From: Pseudomonas sp. | GTDB lineage: Bacteria > Pseudomonadota > Gammaproteobacteria > Pseudomonadales > Pseudomonadaceae | Length of the DNA: 64,000 bases | Assembly (NCBI GenBank): GCA_022448005.1 | Contig: JAKUTK010000019.1 | Coordinates: 1 to 64,000 of the forward strand | Reading direction: 5' to 3' | Shown: one piece after another, positions 16,495-26,448 of the stretch | Layout: every line of letters starts with the position of its first letter | Position numbering within the stretch: the stretch's first letter is position 1 | The notes under the pieces: generated by a model | Database searches by the model: none | Told to the model about the DNA's origin: nothing | Seen by the model: only the letters and a program-made list of their open reading frames with translations | Made by a program: the position numbers and the translations under genes

Positions 16495-17553
16495 TCAGGC
16501 GTTGCCAGCCTGCCGGATGCGCGCAGCCTGAGTGAATTCCAGCATGCGTTTGAGCGGCTTGATCGCTCGCGGAATCAATGCCGGATCGACCGTTATCTCG
16601 TCACGGCCAGTGCGCAGGCAATCTAGCGTGCGCTCAAGGGTATTCATTGCCATCCACGGGCAATGAGCGCAACTCCGGCAGGTCGCCCCACTGCCAGCTG
16701 TCGGCGCCTCGATGAACTGCTTGTCAGGGCAAAGTTGCTGCATCTTGTAAAAGATCCCCCGGTCCGTAGCGACGATGAACATCGGGTTGGACAGGGTCTG
16801 CGCAGCCTTGATCAGCTGACTCGTCGAGCCTACTGCGTCGGCAAGCGCGATCACCGATTCGGGCGACTCGGGATGAACCAGTACAGCCGCATCGGGGTAC
16901 AACGCTTTCATGTCCTCCAGCTGCTTCGACTTGAACTCCTCGTGGACAATGCAGGCACCGTCCCATAACAGCATGTCGGCACCGGTTTCACGCTGCACAT
17001 AGTTCCCGAGGTGCTTGTCGGGAGCCCAAATGATCTTTTCGCCGTTGTCCATGAGGCTCTCGACAATCTCAAGGGCGCAACTGGAGGTGACGACCCAATC
17101 GGCACGCGCCTTCACCGCAGCCGAGGTGTTGGCGTAAACAACGACGGTACGCTCTGGATGTTGGTCGCAAAATGCCGAGAACTCCTCGACCGGGCAACCC
17201 AGATCCAAAGAACAGGTGGCCTCCAGCGTCGGCATCAGGACGCGCTTCTCGGGATTGAGAATCTTTGCAGTCTCACCCATGAACTTGACGCCTGCGACAA
17301 CTACGGTCTGCGCGCTATGTTCATTGCCGAATCTTGCCATCTCCAGCGAATCCGAAACGCAGCCGCCGGTCTCCTCGGCTAACGCCTGGATCACCGGGTC
17401 GGTGTAATAGTGGGCAACCAGCACCGCATTCTGCCGCTTCAACTCGGCGGCGATATCGCTGCGCAACTGCGCCTCCTGCTCGGACGTCAGCGGCTTGGGC
17501 TGCTTGGCCGCCAGATGAGCCTGCACAAGAATACGTTCGGGTATTTGCGTCAT
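16495..17553 (-). CDS. nadA: Quinolinate synthase
   Basis: A 352-residue NadA, which condenses iminoaspartate with dihydroxyacetone phosphate to quinolinate in NAD synthesis, using a 4Fe-4S cluster. Cluster-ligand cysteines are found in [19 protein letters not shown] and the C-terminal [13 protein letters not shown]. The N-terminal [16 protein letters not shown] is characteristic. The start at 17553 has AGGAA upstream; an ATG two codons into a longer frame (17571) has no such site. It stands alone on the minus strand, downstream of a 200-base region containing no gene. Confidence 0.96.
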   Translation of the reverse strand: MTQIPERILVQAHLAAKQPKPLTSEQEAQLRSDIAAELKRQNAVLVAHYYTDPVIQALAEETGGCVSDSLEMARFGNEHSAQTVVVAGVKFMGETAKILNPEKRVLMPTLEATCSLDLGCPVEEFSAFCDQHPERTVVVYANTSAAVKARADWVVTSSCALEIVESLMDNGEKIIWAPDKHLGNYVQRETGADMLLWDGACIVHEEFKSKQLEDMKALYPDAAVLVHPESPESVIALADAVGSTSQLIKAAQTLSNPMFIVATDRGIFYKMQQLCPDKQFIEAPTAGSGATCRSCAHCPWMAMNTLERTLDCLRTGRDEITVDPALIPRAIKPLKRMLEFTQAARIRQAGNA

Positions 17554-17758
17554 GTTCGCTGATTCCTGCAAGCACGGCGGTGTACGAGCCGCCGATTATA
17601 GCCATCGAGGCCGAGAATACGGACGTAGCGAAAGGAAAGGTGAAGCGAGGAAAGACCGAGCATTTCACCCCTGCCGTTACCAAGGGGGCGGAATACTAGC
17701 CGAAGCTTTCAGAAAAGTGAAAGCGGATGGGGGGAACAACAAAATACTGCCCTGAACT

Positions 17759-17788
17759 GAAAAGCCCGCCGACTTGCGTCGGCGGGCT
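17759..17788 (-). terminator. Terminator of CoA-transferase gene
   Basis: An 11-pair stem (AGCCCGCCGAC with GTCGGCGGGCT, loop TTGC) sits just past the stop codon. On the minus strand it is followed by TTTTCAGTT, a classic intrinsic terminator. Confidence 0.85.
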
Positions 17789-17793
17789 CTGCA

Positions 17794-19290
17794 TCACTTG
17801 CCTTTGAGCATGTGTCCACGCTCTTCGAGATTGGTGTGCCAATCCATTGCCTCGTGCAGAAGGTGTGGCGTCTGCCCGCCCTTCTTGCACGCCGCGTCGA
17901 AGTAAGCGTTCAAAGCTTCGCGGTAGGATGGGTGCACGCAATTATCGATGATCGCTCGCGCACGCTCACGCGGCGCCAGACCACGGAGGTCAGCCAGCCC
18001 CTGCTCGGTCACCAGGATGCTGACGTCGTGCTCGGTGTGGTCGACATGAGCGACCATCGGGACGACGCTGGAGATATTGCCACCCTTGGCGATCGACTTG
18101 GTGACGAAAATGGCCATATGCGCGTTACGAGCAAAGTCACCCGAACCGCCGATGCCATTCATCATCTTGGTGCCGCCAACGTGGGTCGAGTTGACGTTGC
18201 CATAGATGTCAAACTCGAGTGCGGTGTTGATGCCGATGATGCCGATACGACGCACAAGCTCCGGATGGTTGGAAATTTCCTGCGGACGAAGTACCAGCTT
18301 GTCCTTGTACTTTTCCAGGTTGCCGAACACGCGGTTGTTGCAGCGCTCGGACAAGGTGATGGAGCAGCCGGAAGCAAAGATCATCTTGCCCGCATCAATC
18401 AGATCGAAGGTGGAGTCCTGCAGCACCTCGGAGTACATCACCAGGTTCTCGAACGGCGAATCAATCAGACCGCACATCACAGCATTGGCGATGTTGCCGA
18501 TACCGGCCTGCAGCGGGCCGAGGCTGTTGCTCAGTCGGCCTGCATCGACTTCCTTCTTGAAGAAGTGGACCAGGTGGTTGGCGATAGCTTGAGTCTCATC
18601 GTCCGGCGGCGTGACTGTGGAATAGGAGTCAGGCTGGTCCGTAACGACGATAGCAGCGATCTTGGCCGGATCGATCGGGATGGCACCTGTGCCGATGCGG
18701 TCATCGACTTTCAGCAGTGGAATCGGCTGGCGATTCGGGCGCTCACCCGGGATGTAGATATCGTGCAGACCTTCCAGGTTGGGGTTGTGCGCCATGTTCA
18801 GCTCGATGATCACCTTGTCGGCAAACAGAGCCAGGTTGGCGGAGTTACCCACCGACGTGGTCGGCACGATGTGACCCTCTTCAGTGATCGCAACGGCCTC
18901 GATGATGGCAAGATCGGGTTTCTTGATCTGATGGTTACGCATCTGCTCGACGGTATGCGACAGGTGCTGGTCGATGAACATGACCTCGCCCGCGTTGATC
19001 GCCTTGCGCAGCGCTGCGTCTGCCTGGAATGGCATACGGCGGGCCAGGAGGCCAGCCTCAGCCATTAGGCCGTCCAGGTCGTTGCCTAGGCTGGCGCCGG
19101 TGATCAGGCTGATTTTCAGTGGGTTTTCCTTGGCGCGCTTGATCAGCGCCATGGGAACGGCCTTAGCCTCACCGGCACGGGTAAAACCGCTCATGCCGAC
19201 AGTCATGCCGTCGAGAACATGGGTAGCGGCCTCGTCGGCGCTCATGACCTTGCTATGCAGGGAGGACAAGCGGATGCGATCAGAATACAT
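17794..19290 (-). CDS. Succinyl-CoA:acetate CoA-transferase (acetyl-CoA hydrolase family)
   Basis: A 498-residue class I CoA-transferase of the acetyl-CoA hydrolase/transferase family, similar to AarC-type succinyl-CoA:acetate CoA-transferases that move CoA between succinate and acetate. The probable catalytic Glu is in LVMYSEVLQDST. The family loop GIGGSGDFARNA, PLQAGIGNIANAV near the middle and VPMVAHVDHTEHDV also fit. The start at 19290 has GAGG six bases upstream; earlier in-frame codons to 19404 look untranslated. It is a single-gene unit with its own terminator. In my recollection of P. aeruginosa this gene is located elsewhere, so this position may mark a rearrangement. Confidence 0.92.
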   Translation of the reverse strand: MYSDRIRLSSLHSKVMSADEAATHVLDGMTVGMSGFTRAGEAKAVPMALIKRAKENPLKISLITGASLGNDLDGLMAEAGLLARRMPFQADAALRKAINAGEVMFIDQHLSHTVEQMRNHQIKKPDLAIIEAVAITEEGHIVPTTSVGNSANLALFADKVIIELNMAHNPNLEGLHDIYIPGERPNRQPIPLLKVDDRIGTGAIPIDPAKIAAIVVTDQPDSYSTVTPPDDETQAIANHLVHFFKKEVDAGRLSNSLGPLQAGIGNIANAVMCGLIDSPFENLVMYSEVLQDSTFDLIDAGKMIFASGCSITLSERCNNRVFGNLEKYKDKLVLRPQEISNHPELVRRIGIIGINTALEFDIYGNVNSTHVGGTKMMNGIGGSGDFARNAHMAIFVTKSIAKGGNISSVVPMVAHVDHTEHDVSILVTEQGLADLRGLAPRERARAIIDNCVHPSYREALNAYFDAACKKGGQTPHLLHEAMDWHTNLEERGHMLKGK

Positions 19291-19433
19291 TTGAGCCTCA
19301 AACCACTGTGAAATCGGAAGGTCGCAGTCTAGTACGTTTAAAGACGCTCGGGTCACATACCAAGGTCGTAGAGGAACTGACCTTAATAACCGTGTCCCAC
19401 ACACGTTCTTGTTAATTTATAAACTGCGGGTAT

Positions 19434-19469
19434 AAAAAAGCCGGATGACCTTTCGGCCTCCGGCTTTTT
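19434..19469 (-). terminator. Terminator of tRNA-Lys
   Basis: A GC-rich stem (AAGCCGGA with TCCGGCTT and an internal extension) lies 18 bases past the tRNA. On the minus strand it is followed by TTTTTTAT. Confidence 0.8.
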
Positions 19470-19486
19470 CGTTCCCTAAGGGAATT

Positions 19487-19562
19487 TGGTGGGTCGTGTG
19501 GGATTCGAACCTACGACCAATTGGTTAAAAGCCAACTGCTCTACCAACTGAGCTAACGACCC
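19487..19562 (-). tRNA. tRNA-Lys (anticodon TTT)
   Basis: A 76-base cloverleaf on the minus strand, starting GGGTCGTTAGCTCAG and ending CGACCCACCA with encoded CCA. The anticodon TTT lies in the loop CTTTTAA, and the T-loop reads GGTTCGAATCC. It follows queC and precedes an intrinsic terminator, as in other pseudomonads. Confidence 0.96.
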
Positions 19563-19615
19563 GATGCGGAGCGCATGATACTGATTTGATTGAGTAAATC
19601 AAGTTTTTTTTGAAA

Positions 19616-20293
19616 TCACTTGTAGCGGGTGACGTCAGGAACACCAGCTCCGTGGAAGCCGGCTGCACGTAATCGGCAGCTGTCGCACTTGCCACATGCG
19701 CGCCCATCTTTATCTGCCTGATAGCAGGAAACGGTCATGCTGTAGTCGACACCTAAACGCTCGCCAGCTTGGATGATCTCGCCCTTACTCAGCTTCTGCA
19801 GCGGGGCATGAATGGAAAACCCATGTCCTTCTACACCCGCCTTGGTGGCGAGATTGGCCAGCCGCTCAAAGGCCTCGACAAACTCCGGACGACAATCTGG
19901 ATAGCCTGAGTAGTCGACTGCATTCACGCCAATGAAAATGTCCCGGGCGCCAAGCACCTCAGCCCAACCCAATGCCAGCGAAAGAAACAGGGTGTTGCGT
20001 GCCGGCACGTAGGTGACAGGTATTCCTTCTCCTAGCTCTTCAGGCACGGCGATACTGCTATCGGTCAAAGCCGACCCGCCGATCCCGTTGAGATTCATCC
20101 CAATAACCTTGTGCTCAACTACGCCCAAGTGCTGAGCCACCCGCTCCGCAGCCTGCAGCTCTGCGCGATGACGCTGGCCATAATCGAAACTCATGCTGTA
20201 GCAGACATAACCGTCAGCCTTGGCCATAGCCACCACGGTGGCGGAATCGAGCCCGCCGGATAAAAGCATTACCGCTTTTTTGCCATACATCAT
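19616..20293 (-). CDS. queC: 7-cyano-7-deazaguanine synthase
   Basis: A 225-residue QueC that converts 7-carboxy-7-deazaguanine to preQ0 with ATP and ammonia in queuosine synthesis. The PP-loop SGGLDSATV is near residue 12, and four zinc-binding Cys lie near the C-terminus ([12 protein letters not shown]). Two adjacent ATGs are possible starts, at 20293 and 20290; both have AGGT upstream. It follows queE by 46 bases on the same strand, so the two queuosine genes are probably cotranscribed. Confidence 0.95.
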   Translation of the reverse strand: MMYGKKAVMLLSGGLDSATVVAMAKADGYVCYSMSFDYGQRHRAELQAAERVAQHLGVVEHKVIGMNLNGIGGSALTDSSIAVPEELGEGIPVTYVPARNTLFLSLALGWAEVLGARDIFIGVNAVDYSGYPDCRPEFVEAFERLANLATKAGVEGHGFSIHAPLQKLSKGEIIQAGERLGVDYSMTVSCYQADKDGRACGKCDSCRLRAAGFHGAGVPDVTRYK

Positions 20294-20339
20294 GAATACC
20301 TATTGAATACCGCTGCGAGCCGCAGCAACCCACCGCCGG

Positions 20340-20987
20340 TCAGTGCCCCGGGGCATCGTTCCAGAGAATTTTGTGCAGCTGCAGCTGCAGACGCACCGGA
20401 AGGTTATCGCGGACGATCCAGTCGGCCAGCGCGCGCGCTTCCACCTGTCCGTGACTAGGTGAAAACAGCACCTCACTCACCCGCGCATCCAGCCTGTACT
20501 CAATCAGCTTTGATACTGCCCAGTCGTAATCTTCGCGAGAACAGATCACAAACTTGATTTGGTCATTCGGCGTCAGATGACCGATGTTCTCGTAGTGATT
20601 ACGCGCCAACTCTGCCGAACCTGGGGTTTTCAAATCCACTACCCGACTCACCCGCACATCAGTCATCGATATGTCCAGCGCACCACTGGTCTCCAGCGAT
20701 ACTTCATAACCGGCATCGCATAGACGCTCCAGCAGTGGGATGCAGTTCGGCTGAGCCAGCGGCTCACCACCAGTAACGCACACATAACGCGGTCGATACT
20801 CGGCGATACGGGACACAATCAAATCGAGCGACATGACTTCACCGCCGTTGAAGGCGTAAGCGGTATCGCAGTACTGACAGCGCAGGGGGCAGCCGGTCAG
20901 GCGGACAAACACAGTGGGCAAGCCACTGGTACGCGTCTCCCCCTGCAGCGAGTAGAAAATTTCGGAGATTCGTAAAGTTGGATGCAT
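20340..20987 (-). CDS. queE: 7-carboxy-7-deazaguanine synthase (radical SAM)
   Basis: A 215-residue radical SAM enzyme that forms 7-carboxy-7-deazaguanine from carboxy-tetrahydropterin. The cluster motif is in GCPLRCQYCDTAYAF, and substrate-site features include FYSLQGETRTSG near the N-terminus and CVTGGEPLAQ. The start at 20987 (MHPTLRISEIF) is preferred because family members begin this way, but the ribosome-binding site is weak. An ATG at 21020 has GGAGG close upstream and would add 11 residues. It lies downstream of cpoB beyond a terminator. Confidence 0.94.
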   Translation of the reverse strand: MHPTLRISEIFYSLQGETRTSGLPTVFVRLTGCPLRCQYCDTAYAFNGGEVMSLDLIVSRIAEYRPRYVCVTGGEPLAQPNCIPLLERLCDAGYEVSLETSGALDISMTDVRVSRVVDLKTPGSAELARNHYENIGHLTPNDQIKFVICSREDYDWAVSKLIEYRLDARVSEVLFSPSHGQVEARALADWIVRDNLPVRLQLQLHKILWNDAPGH

Positions 20988-21054
20988 ATCAGCCACGGGC
21001 GTGACGGCTAAACAGGCCATCCGCCTCCGTTGCGGGAAGGGGGCGCGATTCTAA

Positions 21055-21083
21055 CGAAAAAACCCGCCGGATGGGCGGGCTTG
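21055..21083 (-). terminator. Terminator after cpoB
   Basis: The stem CCCGCC with GGCGGG around a short loop is followed on the minus strand by TTTTTTCG. It ends the Tol-Pal operon shortly after the cpoB stop and before queE. Confidence 0.85.
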
Positions 21084-21104
21084 GAAGCGGAGCAAAGTTT
21101 AGCT

Positions 21105-21932
21105 CTATCGATTCAGCTGACGCTGGGCCAACTGCGCGGCCGAGCTATTCGGGTAATCTGCAACGACCTGACGAAGAATTCCGTTGGCCTTATCACGGTT
21201 ACCCAAACGCAATTCCACATCAGCGAGCTTGTACAACGAATCAGGAACTTTGTTGTGCTGGGGGTAAGCCTGACTAACCTTGGCGAACGCCTGTCCAGCA
21301 CCCTGCAAATCTCCCTTGGCGAGATTCACTTCTCCCAACCAATACTGGGCGTTACCAGCATAGGGACTGCTCGGATACTTGCGGAGAAAAGCAGCAAAGG
21401 CCTGACTGGCCTTATCGAAGTCTTTTGCCTTGATAAGGTCAAATGCGGCGTCGTAATAGAGCTTTTCCTTTTCAGGATCGGCCGATTGACTGCCTGCCGT
21501 TTGCGGCGCAGAGCCACCGCTTGGGGCCTGTACCGGACCACTGGCATCGATGGCACCAGCAGCTGAAGAATTCCGACTGGCCGATCGGCCCGTGGAGCCG
21601 TTCGACAAGCGACGATCTAAATCTTGATAGCGTTCCAGCCCTTCTTGTTTCAGGCGCTGAATCTCATTCTGTTGCACTTCCAACATCCCGCGCAATTGCG
21701 CGATCTCTTCCTGCATTTGCTGCAACTGCACGAAGAGCATGCCCTGCGCCGAAGACGGAGCTGACGCCCCGCCTCCGACATAGGCACCGCCAGTATCTGC
21801 CTCGGTCGAATAACCCGACCCGCCTGCACCACCTTGGGCTTGCGAGTCATAGTCAACAACCGGAACCTGAGCTGCCACAGAGAGTGGCAGACCAAGTGCA
21901 AGAAGCGTCAGAGCATAACGGTGCTTGAGCAT
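21105..21932 (-). CDS. cpoB: Cell division coordinator CpoB (YbgF)
   Basis: A 275-residue periplasmic protein that links peptidoglycan synthesis with Tol-mediated outer-membrane constriction. A Sec signal peptide (cut near VAAQV) is followed by a Gly/Ser-rich stretch and a coiled-coil trimerisation region (FVQLQQMQEEIAQLRGMLE). A Ser/Ala-rich linker then leads to three TPR repeats from about residue 155 (YYDAAFDLIKAKDFDKASQAF and following). It starts 6 bases after pal and is the last gene of the Tol-Pal operon. Confidence 0.94.
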   Translation of the reverse strand: MLKHRYALTLLALGLPLSVAAQVPVVDYDSQAQGGAGGSGYSTEADTGGAYVGGGASAPSSAQGMLFVQLQQMQEEIAQLRGMLEVQQNEIQRLKQEGLERYQDLDRRLSNGSTGRSASRNSSAAGAIDASGPVQAPSGGSAPQTAGSQSADPEKEKLYYDAAFDLIKAKDFDKASQAFAAFLRKYPSSPYAGNAQYWLGEVNLAKGDLQGAGQAFAKVSQAYPQHNKVPDSLYKLADVELRLGNRDKANGILRQVVADYPNSSAAQLAQRQLNR

Positions 21933-21938
21933 GGCTTA

Positions 21939-22442
21939 TTACTTACGCAGTTCAACGCGACGGTTCTGAGCCCAGGACTGCTCGTCGTTGCCCATGGCAA
22001 CTGGGCGCTCTTCACCGTAGGAAACCAGCTCCAGCTGTGCAGGCGATACGCCCTGCAGAACCAGGTAACGCTGAACAGCTTTGGAACGACGCTCACCCAG
22101 AGCCATGTTGTACTCGCGAGTACCACGCTCGTCAGTGTGGCCTTCCAGAACAACGCGGTTGCCAGCGGACTTCAGATCCTTGGCATGAACGTCCAGAGCG
22201 CGCATGGCTTCCGGCTTCAGGTCCGAGCTGTCGTATTCGAAGTAGAAAGTAGTGATAGCGCGCAGAGCAGCTTCTTCGCTCATGCTGCCGTCAACGGCAC
22301 CGCTATCAGCACCGTAACCAGCGTTCGGATCAATGGCAGTGGAGCCTTCGCCAGAGTCGTCGCCGCCCTTGGACGAACAACCAACAGCTACGGCCATAGC
22401 CAGAGCCAGCGCAGCGAACTTACCGAATTTCAGCATTTCCAT
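21939..22442 (-). CDS. pal: Peptidoglycan-associated lipoprotein Pal (OprL)
   Basis: A 167-residue outer-membrane lipoprotein. The signal peptide [21 protein letters not shown] ends at the lipidated Cys (VGCSSKGG). A short acidic linker leads to the OmpA-like peptidoglycan-binding domain ([32 protein letters not shown]). The sequence is nearly the same as P. aeruginosa OprL as I remember it, which also fixes the start at 22442, three codons inside a slightly longer frame. It follows tolB by 50 bases. Confidence 0.97.
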   Translation of the reverse strand: MEMLKFGKFAALALAMAVAVGCSSKGGDDSGEGSTAIDPNAGYGADSGAVDGSMSEEAALRAITTFYFEYDSSDLKPEAMRALDVHAKDLKSAGNRVVLEGHTDERGTREYNMALGERRSKAVQRYLVLQGVSPAQLELVSYGEERPVAMGNDEQSWAQNRRVELRK

Positions 22443-22492
22443 GTGTAACAACCCCAGGTGTGTTTTTGGTTAGGTAAAGCGTTGATACCGCA

Positions 22493-23794
22493 TCAGTTCA
22501 GGTAAGGGGACCACGATGGCTCACGGACTTCGCCTTGAGCAGTAGGAAGCGGGAGCCTAACTCGACCATTGATTGATACGAGCATCAAGACTCCCCGGCC
22601 CTGCTGGCGGGTCGCGTAGATTAGCATGGTGCCATTAGGCGCAACAGTGGGCGACTCATCTAAACTTGTCTCGGAAAGAATGCGCAGATTCCCACGCTGC
22701 AAGTCTTGCGCCGCCACCTTGAAGTTCGTGTAGCCCTCCTGGCGGTGAATCATGACCAGCGTCTTTTCATCTGCCGACAGCTTCGGGTTGGCGTTGTAGT
22801 TACCGACAAAGGTAACGCGCTCGGCGTTATTGGTTCCCAGACGCTGCTTGTAGATCTGCGGTTTGCCGGCACGGTCTGAGGTGAAATAGATGGTCTGCCC
22901 GTCAGCACCCCAGAAAGGCTCGGTGTCGATTGCGTAGTGGTCGGTAAGACGCTGCAGCTGACGCGAGCCGAGGTCCATCACATAGATCTCGGGATTGCCA
23001 TCCTTCGACAATACAAAGGCGAGGCGATTGCCATCCGGCGAAAACGCTGGCGCGCCGTTAAGCCCTTCGAAATTGGTGATCTGTTCGCGACGACCGGTAT
23101 CGATGTGCTGCATGAAGATACGCGGGCGTTTCTGCTCGAATGAGACATAGGCAATACGGCGACCGTCCGGCGAATAGCGCGGCGAAAGAATCGGCTCACG
23201 GGACTGCAGCAAGGTGACTGCACGAGCGCCAACATAGTCGGAACGTTGCAGGGTATAGCGCGTATTCGCACCACCAAGGCGCTCAACGGTGACATACAGA
23301 AGGCGAGTCGAGGACGCGCCTTTTATGCCCGTGAGCTTTTCAAAAGCCTGATCGGACGCGTAATGCGCCATGTCCCGCAGCTGGTCCTGAGATCCACCAA
23401 CGGTGCCGGTCAAAACCTGCTGCTCGGTAGTTACATTAAACACCTCATAGCGAATCTGCAGCTTGCCAGCGCCCGGCGTGATGTTTCCGACCATGACGTA
23501 CTGCGCACCGAGAGCCTTCCAGTCACGAAAGATAATCTCAGTGCCGCGGGTGGGCAGACTGATCATGTTCTGCTTGGGAATAGGCTGGAAGATTCCTGAG
23601 TTACGCATGTCATTGCCGATTATCTCGGCCATGTCTTCAGGCAGCACGGTACCGCCTTGCCAGCCAAACGGAACCACCGCGATCGGAATGGCGCGATCGG
23701 CACCGCTGGTAACGACGATATTTTTCTCCTGAGCAACTGCATTGCCCAGTACGAACAGGAGAAGAACTATGAAACCTCGAAGGTAATTGATCAC
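22493..23794 (-). CDS. tolB: Tol-Pal system protein TolB
   Basis: A 433-residue periplasmic protein with a Sec signal peptide, an N-terminal alpha/beta domain that contacts TolA, and a C-terminal six-bladed beta-propeller that binds Pal. Propeller blades show as repeats such as [33 protein letters not shown] and [19 protein letters not shown]. The start codon is GTG at 23794, overlapping the tolA stop codon (GTGA), which indicates translational coupling. Confidence 0.96.
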   Translation of the reverse strand: MINYLRGFIVLLLFVLGNAVAQEKNIVVTSGADRAIPIAVVPFGWQGGTVLPEDMAEIIGNDMRNSGIFQPIPKQNMISLPTRGTEIIFRDWKALGAQYVMVGNITPGAGKLQIRYEVFNVTTEQQVLTGTVGGSQDQLRDMAHYASDQAFEKLTGIKGASSTRLLYVTVERLGGANTRYTLQRSDYVGARAVTLLQSREPILSPRYSPDGRRIAYVSFEQKRPRIFMQHIDTGRREQITNFEGLNGAPAFSPDGNRLAFVLSKDGNPEIYVMDLGSRQLQRLTDHYAIDTEPFWGADGQTIYFTSDRAGKPQIYKQRLGTNNAERVTFVGNYNANPKLSADEKTLVMIHRQEGYTNFKVAAQDLQRGNLRILSETSLDESPTVAPNGTMLIYATRQQGRGVLMLVSINGRVRLPLPTAQGEVREPSWSPYLN

Positions 23795-24795
23795 AACGCT
23801 AGATCCTCAGGCGTAAATGTCATCGTGAACGAGCGATACGGCTGAAAATCCTGTGCAGAGAGCCCCTGCATTTCGGTCAGCCGACCGATATTCTTTACTG
23901 CCGCTACCGCGGAACTGTCGAACGGAGCATCACCACTGGAACGTGAAACTGTCGCAGCGGTAATGGTGCCGTCCGGCAGCATGTTGACTCGTAACGTAAC
24001 CGACATGTTATTTCGCGCCGAGGGTGGCCGGGTCCAGTTTTCAGCGGCACGCATGCGAATCAGATCGTCGAAATTCCCGGAGGTCTGATCGCCCTGGGTA
24101 TCAGCCAGCGCCTGCTGTCGCTCCGTATCATCGGACAACAGCTCGGCCAGAGCCTGTGCCTTCTTGTCTTCAGCGGCTTTGCGGGCGGCCTCGGCTGCAG
24201 CTTTCTTTTTTGCCTCCTCGGCGGCTTTCTTCTTTGCTGCCTCAGCGGCTGCTTTTTTCTTCGCATCTTCTGCAGCTTTCTTTTTCGCCGCTTCGGCTGC
24301 TGCCTTCTTCTTCGCTTCCTCAGCGGCTTTTTTCTTCTGTGCTTCTTCGGCCGCTTTTTTCTTGGCAATCTCCGCCTGCTTCTGTTGCTCGGCTTTCTTT
24401 GCCTCGTCAGCTTTCTTGGCTTCGGAGGCTTTCTTCGCCGCATCAGCCTTCGCTGCCTCGGCCTTTCGAGCCTCGTCAGCCTTTTTTTGTTCCGCAGCTT
24501 TTGCGGCCGCCTGCTTTTGCTGCTCTACCTTGCGCTGTTCCAGCTGCTCGGCTTCATATTGCTTTGCAGCGGTCTTCTGCGCTTCCCCGGCGATTTTCTG
24601 GTTCGTTTGTACCTTCGCCTGACTCTGGGACTTGAGCTGATACAGGGTGGCCTGGACGATAGGCTTGGACGGTGGCAGTTCTGGCGTCATGGCGAAGCTG
24701 ACGAACAGCGTCGCAAAAATGATTGCATGCAGGCCCACCGCCAGAATGGTGGGCCAATAGAGGCTCTCAGAGCGCGAACGATCCGGCTGCTGCAT
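23791..24795 (-). CDS. tolA: Tol-Pal system protein TolA
   Basis: A 334-residue inner-membrane protein. Domain I holds one transmembrane helix (residues ~15-35). Domain II is a long Lys/Ala/Glu-rich helix (~residues 60-220) that spans the periplasm. Domain III at the C-terminus contacts TolB and Pal and is a target for phage and bacteriocins. A TTG at 24798 is also in frame, but the ATG at 24795 overlaps the tolR stop by one base (TGATG) and is the likely start. The DNA of domain II is internally repetitive (see repeat entry). Confidence 0.95.
   Translation of the reverse strand: MQQPDRSRSESLYWPTILAVGLHAIIFATLFVSFAMTPELPPSKPIVQATLYQLKSQSQAKVQTNQKIAGEAQKTAAKQYEAEQLEQRKVEQQKQAAAKAAEQKKADEARKAEAAKADAAKKASEAKKADEAKKAEQQKQAEIAKKKAAEEAQKKKAAEEAKKKAAAEAAKKKAAEDAKKKAAAEAAKKKAAEEAKKKAAAEAARKAAEDKKAQALAELLSDDTERQQALADTQGDQTSGNFDDLIRMRAAENWTRPPSARNNMSVTLRVNMLPDGTITAATVSRSSGDAPFDSSAVAAVKNIGRLTEMQGLSAQDFQPYRSFTMTFTPEDLAL
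24165..24440 (-). repeat. Imperfect tandem repeats encoding the TolA helix
   Basis: Units of roughly 30-48 bases encode variations of [15 protein letters not shown] and give the TolA domain II. Some neighbouring units are nearly the same, so length variation by slippage is possible. It also produces long open frames on the other strand that are not genes. Confidence 0.7.
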
Positions 24796-25247
24796 CAAGG
24801 CGCCTCGGTAATCAGGCCGACGTTACCCACGCCCGCCTCCTGCAATCCACCCATGGCCGCCATTACCGAACCATAATCCACGGCTTTATCGCCGCGCACG
24901 AAGACCTGGATCTGCTTACCCTGACTACGGTTCTGGTTCATGATCGCGGTGACCGCCTTGGTCATTTCGTCGAGTGTCAGCGCCTTGTCCTGGACGGTAT
25001 CCGTATCAACCTCACTACCGATATTCCAGTAGTAAGTCTTGTCGGCCTTGATCGAGATTGTCAGGACCTGCGCATCATTATCCTGCGGCAGCACCTCGCT
25101 GCTCACTTTCGGCAAGTCGACTTTCACGCCTTGATTGAGCATCGGAGCGGTCACCATGAAGATCACCAGCAGCACCAGCATCACGTCGATGTAAGGCACT
25201 ACGTTCATCTCGGCGACGGGCTTGCGTCTGTTGCGAATTCTTGCCAT
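24795..25247 (-). CDS. tolR: Tol-Pal system protein TolR
   Basis: A 150-residue ExbD/TolR-family protein with one N-terminal transmembrane helix (MNVVPYIDVMLVLLVIFMVT) carrying the conserved Asp thought to take part in proton flow, and a periplasmic domain. With TolQ it energises TolA. Its ATG is 11 bases after the tolQ stop and its TGA overlaps the tolA start. Confidence 0.96.
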   Translation of the reverse strand: MARIRNRRKPVAEMNVVPYIDVMLVLLVIFMVTAPMLNQGVKVDLPKVSSEVLPQDNDAQVLTISIKADKTYYWNIGSEVDTDTVQDKALTLDEMTKAVTAIMNQNRSQGKQIQVFVRGDKAVDYGSVMAAMGGLQEAGVGNVGLITEAP

Positions 25248-25258
25248 GGCCTATGGCC

Positions 25259-25951
25259 TCAATCTTCGGAGGTGTGAACTTTGCGATGGAGGATCGCCTG
25301 GAACTCGTCGGCAAAGGTGTAGTAACGACCGATGAGCATCTCGCCACGCGCCGCGAAACGGTTGTAAGCAATGACCGCTGGAATTGCCGCAAAAAGACCG
25401 ATTGCTGTGGCAATCAGCGCTTCAGCAATACCTGGCGCAACCGTGGCCAGCGTGGCTTGCTGAACCTGAGCCAGTCCGCGGAAAGAGTTCATGATGCCCC
25501 ACACAGTACCGAACAGGCCGATATAGGGACTGGTGGAACCCACCGTTGCCAGGAACGGCAGGCCCTGCTCGAGTTTTTCTTCTTCACGTGAAATAGCTAC
25601 TCGCATCGCACGGTTTACGCCATCCATCACAGCGTCCGGATCGACACCCTGCTGTTGACGCAGGCGAGAAAACTCCTTGAAACCAGCACGAAAGATCTGC
25701 TCGACACCCGAGTCCGGGTCCGGATTGCTTCCAGCCTGTCGATAAAGCTTGGACAGGTCGATGCCCGACCAGAAACGCTCCTCGAAAGCATCCAGAGAAC
25801 GCTTGGCGGCTCGGATCATATTGCCGCGCTGAAAAATCAGGATCCATGAGGTCACCGAGGCGCCCACCAGAATCAGCATCACCAGCTGAACCACAAAGCT
25901 GGCGTTGCTGATCAGGCTCCACATGGACATATGATCGACGTTGGATTCCAC
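25259..25951 (-). CDS. tolQ: Tol-Pal system proton channel protein TolQ
   Basis: A 230-residue ExbB/TolQ/MotA-family protein with three transmembrane helices: the first at about residues 15-35, and two near residues 130-200 (PYIGLFGTVWGIMNSF and ALIATAIGLFAAIPAVIAYN). The start is a GTG at 25951, chosen because AGGAGAG lies six bases upstream and the product then begins VESNVDHMSMWSLISNA, which fits the P. aeruginosa protein. The frame stays open to 26047 but runs into ybgC. Confidence 0.95.
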   Translation of the reverse strand: MESNVDHMSMWSLISNASFVVQLVMLILVGASVTSWILIFQRGNMIRAAKRSLDAFEERFWSGIDLSKLYRQAGSNPDPDSGVEQIFRAGFKEFSRLRQQQGVDPDAVMDGVNRAMRVAISREEEKLEQGLPFLATVGSTSPYIGLFGTVWGIMNSFRGLAQVQQATLATVAPGIAEALIATAIGLFAAIPAVIAYNRFAARGEMLIGRYYTFADEFQAILHRKVHTSED

Positions 25952-25953
25952 GC

Positions 25954-26397
25954 TTACTCTCCTGCTGGGGGTAGACCCGACCTGACGAAAGCGGCACGCA
26001 GCAGCTCTGGAATAGGACGGGGTTTCAAACTCTCGGTGCGCACACACGCCACCACGAACTGCCCCTCGCAGAGCAGTACATCATCATCAGCTCGCCGCAC
26101 CTGCTGTTTGAAACGCAGGCTTGCACGCTTCACTTCGACCACTTCGGCTGTCACCAGCAATTCGTCGTCCAGACGCGCCGGCGCGTGATAACGCGCCTCA
26201 CTGGAATGCACGACAAAAAGCAGGTCTTCACCGACCAGCTGCGACTGGGCAAAACCCAGGCTGCGCAACCGTTCGGTACGGGCCCGCTCCATGAACTTGA
26301 GGTAATTGACGTAATAAACGATGCCACCCGCATCGGTATCTTCGTAGTACACGCGACAACGATGGGAGAACAATTGAGCTTGTGATTCCGCGCGCAT
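25954..26397 (-). CDS. ybgC: Tol-Pal associated acyl-CoA thioesterase YbgC
   Basis: A 147-residue hot-dog fold thioesterase that hydrolyses acyl-CoA or acyl-ACP and is usually the first gene of the Tol-Pal operon. The catalytic Asp lies in [26 protein letters not shown], the family signature. The ATG at 26397 is preferred over a TTG at 26424; no strong ribosome-binding site is seen for either. It ends two bases before the tolQ GTG. Confidence 0.94.
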   Translation of the reverse strand: MRAESQAQLFSHRCRVYYEDTDAGGIVYYVNYLKFMERARTERLRSLGFAQSQLVGEDLLFVVHSSEARYHAPARLDDELLVTAEVVEVKRASLRFKQQVRRADDDVLLCEGQFVVACVRTESLKPRPIPELLRAAFVRSGLPPAGE

Positions 26398-26448
26398 ACT
26401 AGTGCCAGGCCCTGCAATTGCCAATTGGGTAAAACAAAGAAATTTTCG

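Noticed and set aside
17812-19068. 418-residue plus-strand open frame
   Set aside because: Lies opposite the CoA-transferase gene, whose motifs are clear; the antisense product has no recognisable features.
24165-24440. Possible CRISPR-like repeats
   Set aside because: Repeats are imperfect, contiguous without unique spacers, and in frame with tolA.
24024-24622. Plus-strand frames rich in Ala/Phe/Ser
   Set aside because: They come from the repetitive DNA that encodes the Lys/Ala helix of TolA on the minus strand.
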